Assembly (NCBI RefSeq): GCF_001425705.1
Contig: NZ_LMDC01000028.1
Coordinates: forward strand, 601,536-665,535
Origin: Pelomonas sp. Root1217
GTDB taxonomy: Bacteria > Pseudomonadota > Gammaproteobacteria > Burkholderiales > Burkholderiaceae_C
Length of the DNA stretch: 64,000 nt
Direction: 5' to 3'
The position numbers and the translations under genes were made by a program. Shown here piece by piece: positions 28,577 to 35,520 of the stretch. Under the pieces are notes generated by a model, which saw only the letters and a list, made by a program, of their open reading frames with translations, did no database searches and was not told the DNA's origin. Each line of letters starts with the position of its first letter. Position 1 is the first letter of the stretch.

Positions 28577-29546
28577 TGCTGCCATAGCCGTAGCCGTAGC
28601 CGTATCCGTAGCCGTAGCCATACCCGTAGCCGTAACCGCCGGCGGCGTTGGGACTGGCCTGGTTGAGCAGCATCATCTTGACCGGGCAGGTTTCGATGGC
28701 CGCGAGGGCCTGCTGAACGGCGCTCTGCGCCGTCTTCTCGGCATGGACGACGATGACGATCTGACCCATGTGCGACGCCAGCACACGTGACTCCGTGGTC
28801 AGCAGCAGCGGCGGCGAATCGAAAATGATGATGCGGTCGGGATAGCGCTTGGCCATGTTGTCCAGCAGCTGGCGCATGGCGTCGCTGGCCAGCAGCTCGG
28901 TCGCACGCGGGTGAGGCGTGCCGCTGGGCAGGATGGTCAGCTTCTCGACATTGGTGCGCAGCAGCACCTCGGACATCTCGACACGCTCTTCCAGCACGTC
29001 GAGCAGGCCCGGGCCCTGCGGCAGGCCCAACATGCGCAACACCGACGGGCGGGCCACGTCGGCGTCGACCAGCATGACTGTGTTATCCAGCTCCGCCGCG
29101 ATGCTCAGCGCAAGATTGATGGACGTGAAGCTCTTGCCTTCGCCGGCCAGCGCACTGGTCACCATCATCAGATTGGCATGGTTGATCGTCGCGGCGCCCT
29201 TGCCCATCGCGTTCTTGATCAGGGGGCGCTTGATGACGCGGTACTGGTCGCCCGTCTGTGAACGCGGCGTGTGGGGCATCAGAAAGCCCTGGGCGGCCAG
29301 CGCCACGACGTCCAGCTCCACGCGCTTGGACGACGGATGGTGCCCATCGTCCTGGACCGAGATGCCCACATGGGGTCGGGGCTCTGCTTGCGGCTGCGCA
29401 GGCAACGCAGCGGCGGGCGCAGCCAGGGGCTCGACGACCGGCGACCGCGCCGCCGCAGGCTGCGCCTGCTCGTCACCGGGCAGCACAACGCCGGCCTGGC
29501 GCAGTTGCTCGAGCCGCTGGGCGGCTTGTTCAATCAGGCTCGTCAT
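28557..29546 (-). CDS. XrtA-associated protein tyrosine kinase (BY-kinase) with Gly-Tyr tail
   Basis: 329 residues. The P-loop is VTSALAGEGKSFTSINLA (about 136) and the Walker A' is VMLVDADVARPS (about 160); IIIFDSPPLLL gives Walker B. This is the cytoplasmic autokinase that works with the chain-length protein encoded just upstream. The C-terminus carries nine Gly-Tyr dipeptides in a row. BY-kinases normally end in a cluster of Tyr residues that are phosphorylated in trans and control EPS polymerisation. Here that cluster is unusually regular and is encoded by a hexanucleotide repeat. The N-terminal 90 residues are Ala/Pro/Gln-rich. Confidence 0.9.
   Translation of the reverse strand: MTSLIEQAAQRLEQLRQAGVVLPGDEQAQPAAARSPVVEPLAAPAAALPAQPQAEPRPHVGISVQDDGHHPSSKRVELDVVALAAQGFLMPHTPRSQTGDQYRVIKRPLIKNAMGKGAATINHANLMMVTSALAGEGKSFTSINLALSIAAELDNTVMLVDADVARPSVLRMLGLPQGPGLLDVLEERVEMSEVLLRTNVEKLTILPSGTPHPRATELLASDAMRQLLDNMAKRYPDRIIIFDSPPLLLTTESRVLASHMGQIVIVVHAEKTAQSAVQQALAAIETCPVKMMLLNQASPNAAGGYGYGYGYGYGYGYGYGYGSNDSAQT
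28584..28637 (-). repeat. Hexanucleotide tandem repeat coding (Gly-Tyr)x9
   Basis: Nine units of GGN-TAY lie in the 3' end of the tyrosine kinase gene, seen on the plus strand as GTAGCC-type units with a few silent changes (GTATCC, ATAGCC, ATACCC). Each unit gain or loss adds or removes one Gly-Tyr pair without a frameshift. Confidence 0.95.
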
Positions 29547-29547
29547 G

Positions 29548-31137
29548 TCAAACCACCTGCCGGCTCAGTTGCACAGCCAAGACCGTCAATGCGACGGCGA
29601 ACATCGCCAGCAGCCCTCCGGCCCCCGCGGAGAAACGAATCAGGTCGACGCGCTGGCGGGCACGATCGGCGTCCGTCACAAGCCGCGTCACGACGCCCAG
29701 GATGGGCAATTCCACGCGGGTGCGCAGGTCGTTCGCGTCATGAAAGACGGGGCGCAGCTGGCTGGCGGCGAAGGTCGTGAACAGGCCAACGCCCAGGGCC
29801 GCCGCCATCGCGCCGGCCAGCAGCAGCAGGCGGTTCGGCGCAACCGGCTTCGGGTTGGCGCGCGGTGGGTCGATGACGCGGAAGTCCGCCACGCCGGAAG
29901 CCACATCAAGCTCGCCGGAGATCGACGCCTGTTCGCGGCGCTGCACCAGATCCTCGTAGTTCTTCTTGTGAATCGCATAGTCGCGGTTCAGCTGGGCCGC
30001 CTCGGCCTCCACCTGAGGCGCCGTCTTCAGCGCCACCAGGGCCTGCGAGTAACGTCCCGAGTATTCGTCGACGCGGGCGCGCAGGGCCGCGACCTGCACT
30101 TCGGTCGTCGCCAGGATGCGCACCATTTCCTGCGTGGCCAGGCTGCCACTGCTCTGGCCGACGGAAGCCGTCGGCACGTTCATGGCGGCCTTGCGCAGTT
30201 CGGCGAGCTCGCGCTTTCTCTGCTCCTCGAGATCCTTGATGAGCTTGCGCGTGGCGATGATGTCGGGATGCTGGTCGGTGTAGCGCTGCAGCAAGGCGTC
30301 GAGGTTGCGGCGATGCTCCGCCAGGCGGGCGTCGAGTTCAGGCGTGCTGACGTTGGCGTTGGATTCCTGAATCAGGCTCTGGGCCGTCGTCTGGGCACCG
30401 CCGCGGGCCTTCTCGGCTTCCAGCTGGGCCTTGGCGGCATCGCGCGCATTGACAGCCTCACGGAACTCAAGGCGGGCACGCTCCAGCTGGCCACTCAACT
30501 CCGCGATATGAGCCGCGGAGTCCTTCCCATCGCCCGACATATTGGACAGGTTCTTGAGCCGGAATTCCTTCAGCCGCGTCTCGGCCTCTTCCAGCTTGGC
30601 CTCATAGGACTTGATCTGCTCGTTGATGAAGGTCGTTGCCGTCGATGTGCCCACGCGCGTCTGGCCCAGGCTGGATTCAACGAAGATCGACACCAGCGCC
30701 TGCACGACACGCTTGGCCGTTTCCGGGTCGCTGTCGCGGTAGCCGAGGATGTAAAGGTTGTCCCGCCCGCTGCTCTGGATGGACAGATTGCTCGTCACCG
30801 TCTCGATGGTGGCCTCTTGCTGGGACTTGGACTGGTTCTTCAAGTCCAGGTCAGCCATGCGGACCAGCTTTTCGACATTGGGCCGGCTGATCAGCGTGCG
30901 GCTCAACATCATCACCTGCTGCTCGACGTTGGGCTGCACGGCCAGGCCGGACATCAGCGGCTTCAGGATGGACTGGGTGTCCACGTAAATGCGGGCGCTA
31001 GCCTCGTAGCGGTCAGGCAGCACGAACACCACCACGGCACCGACCAGCCCGGCCACCCAGGCCACGACCAGGCCGACCCAGCGGTATTTCCACATCCGCC
31101 GGACGATGATCAGAAGCTGACCAATCAGCAATTCCAT
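29548..31137 (-). CDS. XrtA-system chain-length determinant protein (Wzz/PCP family)
   Basis: 529 residues with the PCP plan: a first membrane segment near residues 18-38 (VGLVVAWVAGLVGAVVVFVLP), a long periplasmic coiled coil (about 160-410, many Glu/Lys/Ala heptads), and a second membrane segment near 425-450. A further C-terminal hydrophobic segment ends the protein. The start MELLIGQLLIIVRRMWKYRW is typical of the exosortase A-associated family. It sets EPS chain length with the BY-kinase whose gene begins two bases after its stop. It is the inner-membrane partner of the export lipoprotein at 31207. Confidence 0.92.
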   Translation of the reverse strand: MELLIGQLLIIVRRMWKYRWVGLVVAWVAGLVGAVVVFVLPDRYEASARIYVDTQSILKPLMSGLAVQPNVEQQVMMLSRTLISRPNVEKLVRMADLDLKNQSKSQQEATIETVTSNLSIQSSGRDNLYILGYRDSDPETAKRVVQALVSIFVESSLGQTRVGTSTATTFINEQIKSYEAKLEEAETRLKEFRLKNLSNMSGDGKDSAAHIAELSGQLERARLEFREAVNARDAAKAQLEAEKARGGAQTTAQSLIQESNANVSTPELDARLAEHRRNLDALLQRYTDQHPDIIATRKLIKDLEEQRKRELAELRKAAMNVPTASVGQSSGSLATQEMVRILATTEVQVAALRARVDEYSGRYSQALVALKTAPQVEAEAAQLNRDYAIHKKNYEDLVQRREQASISGELDVASGVADFRVIDPPRANPKPVAPNRLLLLAGAMAAALGVGLFTTFAASQLRPVFHDANDLRTRVELPILGVVTRLVTDADRARQRVDLIRFSAGAGGLLAMFAVALTVLAVQLSRQVV

Positions 31138-31206
31138 GGGGAACAGTCTCGGTTAAAGCTATGGCGAGGAGGGGCCGGCAGCAAACGCAGGCCCTCTCCC
31201 TTCAGT

Positions 31207-31887
31207 TCAGAACAGGCTCTGAGGAATGATGAGGATGTCGCCCGGCCGCATCTCGACATTGGCCGACACGTCACCGCGCTTGATCAGGTCCTTCAGGCGC
31301 ACCGAGTACTGCTTGTTGCCCTCGGCCGTGCGCAGGATGGTGGCGCTGTTGCCGGATGCAAAGTCCGTCAGGCCGCCGACGGCGATCATCACGTCCAGCA
31401 CCGTCATCTTCTGCTTGTAGGGCAAGAACTGCGGCTTGGCGGCCTCGCCAACGACGCGGATCTGCTCGCTGTAGGGGCCAATGAAGCTTGTCACGATGAC
31501 GGTGACGACCGGGTCACGCACGTATTTGCCGAGCTGCTTCTCGACTTCGCGTGCCACCTGCACCGAGGTCTTGCCCTGCACGACCATCTCGTCCACCAGC
31601 GGGGCGGCGATCTTGCCGTCCGGGCGAACCGGCACCGACATTGACAGCTCCGGATTGCGCCAGACCTGAATATTGAGGTTGTCACCCGCGCCGATGATGT
31701 AGCTGTAGTCGTCGTTGGCCACTGCCGCCGGCGCTGGCGGGAAGCTGGTGCTGGCGCAACCCGTCAGCACGCCGATTGCCAGTGCCGCGAGGGCCTGCCC
31801 CAACCAGCCGGCACCGGTTGCCTTGCCCGCCCTCTGCGAGCCTCTTGCCGACGTCATTTGCGCATCACGGTTGTTGGAAGCGTTCAA
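31207..31887 (-). CDS. XrtA-system EPS export lipoprotein (Wza/GumB-like)
   Basis: 226 residues starting at TTG 31887, supported by GAGGA located seven bases upstream; the in-frame ATG at 31857 lacks such a site. Signal peptide with lipobox LTGCAS predicts a lipid-anchored Cys. The poly-export (SLBB-type) domain begins YIIGAGDNLNIQVWRNPELS, followed by SLBB repeats (GEAAKPQFLPYKQKMTVLDVMIAVGG). Short Wza-like proteins of this family form the outer-membrane end of the EPS export channel. It leads the export-assembly block and is separated from the flavin oxidase gene by 198 bases with no gene. Confidence 0.92.
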   Translation of the reverse strand: MNASNNRDAQMTSARGSQRAGKATGAGWLGQALAALAIGVLTGCASTSFPPAPAAVANDDYSYIIGAGDNLNIQVWRNPELSMSVPVRPDGKIAAPLVDEMVVQGKTSVQVAREVEKQLGKYVRDPVVTVIVTSFIGPYSEQIRVVGEAAKPQFLPYKQKMTVLDVMIAVGGLTDFASGNSATILRTAEGNKQYSVRLKDLIKRGDVSANVEMRPGDILIIPQSLF

Positions 31888-32085
31888 GGCGAGTCCTCTG
31901 TGGGTCTGTTCATCGAAGGCCCCCGCAAACCGTTGCAGTCAAGAGGGAACGGCAAAACCTGCCGTCATCCAGGGCCAAAGCCTGAGAATGATGCCATAGC
32001 CCCACCCCATATCTGGCAACCTAAATCGGGGGCTTCCGCCGGGCAACGCGGACTTTCACACGCGCGCGGCGACCGCGAAATCCGC

Positions 32086-33666
32086 TCAGGCGTCGGGGGC
32101 TCGAGCCAGGTTGTAGCGCCCCGGAGCAATCAGATTGTCCGGGTCGAACACGGATTTCAGCGCCCAGGCGGTGCGCCAGAACGAATCCTGCGGATCGACC
32201 ACGTCCTCCATCATGTCCGCCCGCGCGCGGTACACCTCCAGACCGCAACTGCGTAAATATTCCCAGAGCGCCCGCGCGCAAGCCCGGGCGTTGGCAACTG
32301 CAGCCGCGTCGCCGCGGTCGAACAACAGATTGGCCACCGCCACCAGCGAGGTGGTCGTCTCTATATTCAGCGTCACATAGAGCTCATGGCCGAATCCGGC
32401 AGCGACCGCTTTCATGGCATCGACGACCTTCACCACCGCTCCGCCCGCCATGGGCAGCGCGGGATTGATGAATATCAGGCCACAACCGGAGGCGTCCAAC
32501 TCCCGCGCCGGCAGCTGCGGCTGGCCATATCGCCACAACAGGTTGGTGATGGCGGCGTCCGTCGGTCGGCCATCCGCCAAACCCTGCAAGGGCCGGATGG
32601 CCGAAATCGCGGCGGCATTGGCGCGCGCCCAGGGCCACAGGTTTCGCAAGGGATTCAGCAGCCGAAAACCAGCCGCCAGCTTGGCATCGTCAACCACGGT
32701 CAGCTTGGCAATGCCGCCCAGGACCCGCCTCACCTCCGCAATCGCGGCCTTCACCTGCGCGGCGCTGCCGGCCACGCCGCCCAGACTCGTCCATTCATAG
32801 GGCGCCACGGTCGCCAGCGCCCGGTCCGCCTCGGCCGCCAGGTCGCGCTCCGCAACGCCACAGGAAATACGCAGATATTCACTGATGCCGGACATCATGC
32901 TGGCCCGCGTGCGCGCCTGATTGCCGACGTGGGTCACGCCGCTCATGACGCCCAGCCGCTTCAGCAACGCCAGGCCATCCAGGAATTCCCCCAACTTTGA
33001 GACATCACGCAAGGCCAGCGACACGGCAACCGAGCGGGCCGGCCGCGGCAGCAGCTTCAGGCAGGCACTGGTGACGATGCCGTAATTGCCCTGGAAGAAC
33101 AGGCCATCCAGCATCGGCCCGAGGCCATAGGGGTGGGCATGCGCAAGCGGCGAATCCTCACCCAGGCGCCGAAAGCCGGTCCGCAGCAATTCCCCGCGGC
33201 CGGTGACAACCTCCAGCCCGAAAACATCCTCCCGGCGCGGGCCCAGATAACCCACGCCCCGGTCCAGCGCATTGCCCAGGATGCTGGTATCCACTGACGA
33301 CCCCGTCACGTTGAAACTTAGCCCGGGGCAAGATTGACTCAGGAAGTCGTGCAACTGCCGCTGGGTCACGCCGGGTTCGATGACAGCAACAGGATTCGCT
33401 TCAGAGATTTCCATTGCGTTGCGGATACGGTTCATCCCGCTCAAATCCAGCACAACGGTGCCCGCTCGCGGCGGCGCGGCGGAGCCATAGCCCCAGTTCA
33501 GCCCGGTCGAAACAGGATAGAGCGCCCTGCCCTCGCGGCGCGCCCGGTCAACACAGGCCGTCACGTCATCGACCGACCCAGCCCGCCAACAGTCCAGGTC
33601 GCCGCGATCCCAGCCGGTCACATTGCTGGAACTCCGCCGGGCTACCCCGTGTTCTTCTTTAGCCAT
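32086..33666 (-). CDS. FAD-linked oxidase of the VAO/4-cresol dehydrogenase type
   Basis: 526 residues from ATG 33666 (AGGAGG about 12 bases upstream); an ATG at 33771 is possible but the added residues look unstructured. The PP-loop FAD domain shows ALYPVSTGLNWGYGSAAP and VIEPGVTQRQLHDFL, then GSSVDTSILGNALDRGVGYLG. The C-terminal end (WALKSVFDPDNLIAPGRY) is characteristic of vanillyl-alcohol oxidase/cresol dehydrogenase-like proteins. No signal peptide is seen. Substrate unknown. It is divergent from the PEP-CTERM gene and shares its 223-base promoter region, so the two may be co-regulated. It is not a standard member of the exosortase gene set. Confidence 0.82.
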   Translation of the reverse strand: MAKEEHGVARRSSSNVTGWDRGDLDCWRAGSVDDVTACVDRARREGRALYPVSTGLNWGYGSAAPPRAGTVVLDLSGMNRIRNAMEISEANPVAVIEPGVTQRQLHDFLSQSCPGLSFNVTGSSVDTSILGNALDRGVGYLGPRREDVFGLEVVTGRGELLRTGFRRLGEDSPLAHAHPYGLGPMLDGLFFQGNYGIVTSACLKLLPRPARSVAVSLALRDVSKLGEFLDGLALLKRLGVMSGVTHVGNQARTRASMMSGISEYLRISCGVAERDLAAEADRALATVAPYEWTSLGGVAGSAAQVKAAIAEVRRVLGGIAKLTVVDDAKLAAGFRLLNPLRNLWPWARANAAAISAIRPLQGLADGRPTDAAITNLLWRYGQPQLPARELDASGCGLIFINPALPMAGGAVVKVVDAMKAVAAGFGHELYVTLNIETTTSLVAVANLLFDRGDAAAVANARACARALWEYLRSCGLEVYRARADMMEDVVDPQDSFWRTAWALKSVFDPDNLIAPGRYNLARAPDA

Positions 33667-33759
33667 CTCCACGCAGCCTCCTCTTACCCGTTCCATCGGG
33701 TGTCGGCGGACTTTACAGCGACCACCAGCGCTCCCAAGAACCAGCGGCATTCCATCACT

Positions 33760-33780
33760 CAATGACGCCACAACTCATTG
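33760..33780 (+). promoter_or_regulatory. Inverted repeat CAATGA-N9-TCATTG, candidate activator site
   Basis: A perfect 6-base dyad (33760-33765 and 33775-33780) lies 35 bases upstream of the -24 element of the sigma-54 promoter at 33815. Enhancer-binding regulators such as PrsR bind dyads upstream of such promoters. Assignment to PrsR is inference from position and from the prsR gene at 39638. Confidence 0.45.
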
Positions 33781-33814
33781 TTTTAAAAGGGAAAACAGGA
33801 GTCGCTGTCAAAGC

Positions 33815-33830
33815 TGGCACGCCACATGCT
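33815..33830 (+). promoter_or_regulatory. Sigma-54 (-24/-12) promoter of the PEP-CTERM gene
   Basis: TGGCACG-CCAC-ATGCT has the invariant GG (33816-33817) and GC (33828-33829) spaced by exactly ten bases and a perfect TGGCACG block. Only the first T of the usual TTGC is changed. Transcription would start near 33841, leaving about 50 bases before the ATG at 33890. Confidence 0.75.
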
Positions 33831-33889
33831 TATTACCCAGCGTCCGGGGCCGCGCCCCAACTTCTAGCAAGTGAATCAAGGAGATTCAA

Positions 33890-34624
33890 ATGAGCAAGAC
33901 CCTGAAGACGCTGGTTGCTGCAGCGGCCCTCGCAGCAGTTGGCATCGCTTCCGCCACTCCGATCGTCGGCATCGCCAACTTGTCGCTCGGCCAAGTCATC
34001 GTGACCAACGGCAGCATCGACTGGAACAACGATCCGACCAACATCGATCCCCCGTCCAATGGCGCGACGACGACCTATGGCGAATTCAACGTCATTAACC
34101 TGCGTACCGGCTCTTTCCTGAGCGTGCCGCAACTGACGGTCGGCACGATTCGTGACATGGCCAACCCGACCATTCTGCCTCTGGACACCGGCAACGCGTT
34201 TCCGATGGGTGTCGCGACGAACGTCAGCAAGTTCCTGACGATCAGCACGAAGCCGAACTGGATTTTCGACGCCAACTTTCTGTTCCCTGGCCTCGGCGCC
34301 TCGCCGTTCGTGTTGACTCAGGTTGGTAACGGCGTGTCGGTGACGATGACCATGCTGGGCACCGCCTGTGACGACCTGAACTTCAGCGGCACCTGCGACG
34401 CTGGTGATGACATCACCAAGTGGAGCGGCATCTTTACCGCCCAGTACACGCAGACCAGTATCGCCGCCATGGCCGCCACCATCCTTGGCGGCGGTGCCCT
34501 GGACAACAACTCCTGGTCCGGCACCATCGAAGCGACCCGTCTGCCTGAGCCGGCTTCGCTGGCCCTGGTTGGCCTGGCCATCGCTGGCCTGGGTTTCGCC
34601 AGCCGCCGCCGCGCCGCCAAGTAA
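33890..34624 (+). CDS. PEP-CTERM sorting-signal protein
   Basis: 244 residues with ribosome site AAGGAG seven bases before the ATG. The signal peptide is about residues 1-22 (LKTLVAAAALAAVGIASA). The mature part is a beta-rich domain with no recognised enzyme motif and a Cys pair (ACDDLNFSGTCDAGDD). The last 27 residues form a textbook PEP-CTERM signal: LPEPASLAL (Pro219-Glu220-Pro221), a hydrophobic helix and a terminal SRRRAAK. It is the expected substrate of XrtA encoded at 20967-22526, to be cleaved at the PEP region and released or anchored at the surface. It is the only plus-strand gene of the locus and has its own sigma-54 promoter and terminator. Its function is unknown. Confidence 0.95.
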   Translation: MSKTLKTLVAAAALAAVGIASATPIVGIANLSLGQVIVTNGSIDWNNDPTNIDPPSNGATTTYGEFNVINLRTGSFLSVPQLTVGTIRDMANPTILPLDTGNAFPMGVATNVSKFLTISTKPNWIFDANFLFPGLGASPFVLTQVGNGVSVTMTMLGTACDDLNFSGTCDAGDDITKWSGIFTAQYTQTSIAAMAATILGGGALDNNSWSGTIEATRLPEPASLALVGLAIAGLGFASRRRAAK

Positions 34625-34632
34625 TGTCACAA

Positions 34633-34687
34633 GCAGCGACCTGATCGCTGCCGCTGACAAATGAACCCCGCCTCGGCGGGGTTTTTT
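34633..34687 (+). terminator. Rho-independent terminator after the PEP-CTERM gene
   Basis: The arms AACCCCGCC and GGCGGGGTT (34664-34682) enclose a TC loop and run into six T residues (34682-34687). A second hairpin, GCAGCGA-N5-TCGCTGC, lies just before it at 34633-34651. Confidence 0.9.
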
Positions 34688-34746
34688 ATTGGCTGAACTT
34701 GTTTAGCTCGGGGCCGCTGCCCACGCTCCGCCTTCAACGGGCGCGA

Positions 34747-35520
34747 TTAGCGCGCCTCGATGGCTTTCAGCAGGGGCGCCGCATCCCGGATCAGGACGGC
34801 ATAGCTGATACCGGTCGGCGCACTCAGCGCCGCCTCGCGGGTGCTCTTGACGAGCCCGCCCTGCAGCACACCGACGACCTCGCCGGTCTCGACGTCGATC
34901 ACCGGGCCGCCGCTGTTGCCGGGATAGGCCGCAGCATCGAGCTGCATGACCTCGAACGCGCCATCGCGCAGCTGCCGGACCGCTCGCTCGCTCAAGCCCT
35001 GAGGACCGGTTGCGGGTGGCACGATGGGCGTGCGGGCTGAAACGATGCCTCGATGGGTCACATGGGAATAGCCCAGGGCGTTGCCGATGGGGACGCCGAT
35101 CAACGCAATGGCTGTTCCCTCGGGCACTTCCTTGGCGGCCAGGTTCAACACGGGCAAGTTCGGCCCGTCGATCTGGAGCAGCGCGAGGTCATGGGCCCTG
35201 TCCGTCGCGACGACCTTCGCGCTGCGCAGTTGCCACTGCAGCTCGGGCGTCCAGACCTGCACGGCCAGGCTGCGGTCAATCCGGCCCGCCGTCTCTTCTG
35301 GAACCACATGGGCATTCGTCAGCACATGCAGCCCATCGACGACCGCAAAGCCTGCGGCACGAAAACCGAAGCGCGGGTTGTCCATCAGCCCATAGCTGCC
35401 GACGATGACCACCGAGCGTTTGGCGCGCGCCACGAGTTCAGGAAGGGTTTCAGCCTTGGCAGCCCCCATGCAGCAAGCCAGCGCAGCCGCCGCGAGCAGG
35501 CGCCGGCGGTCAGGGCTCAC
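34747..35520 (-). CDS. Trypsin-like serine protease with signal peptide
   Basis: 257 residues starting at GTG 35520, which overlaps the upstream stop as GTGA. After a signal sequence with consecutive Arg residues (DRRRLLAAAALACCMGAAKA) comes an S1C/HtrA-type protease domain. The catalytic triad is His71 in LTNAHVV, Asp111 in HDLALLQ and Ser203 in GNSGGPV. No PDZ domain follows, so this is shorter than DegP. It is probably periplasmic. Translational coupling to the acyltransferase-PilZ gene suggests joint function, for example processing of sorted or EPS-related proteins; that is inference. Confidence 0.9.
   Translation of the reverse strand: MSPDRRRLLAAAALACCMGAAKAETLPELVARAKRSVVIVGSYGLMDNPRFGFRAAGFAVVDGLHVLTNAHVVPEETAGRIDRSLAVQVWTPELQWQLRSAKVVATDRAHDLALLQIDGPNLPVLNLAAKEVPEGTAIALIGVPIGNALGYSHVTHRGIVSARTPIVPPATGPQGLSERAVRQLRDGAFEVMQLDAAAYPGNSGGPVIDVETGEVVGVLQGGLVKSTREAALSAPTGISYAVLIRDAAPLLKAIEAR

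Noticed and set aside
28584..28637. Tandem GTAGCC units considered as a CRISPR-like array
   Set aside because: The unit is only six bases, has no spacers, and lies in frame within a coding sequence.
28918..31644. Very long plus-strand open frame (about 900 codons)
   Set aside because: It is antisense to the tyrosine kinase, chain-length and export genes, whose protein families are certain; long antisense frames are expected at this GC content. The same applies to 14975-17080 and 7077-9107.
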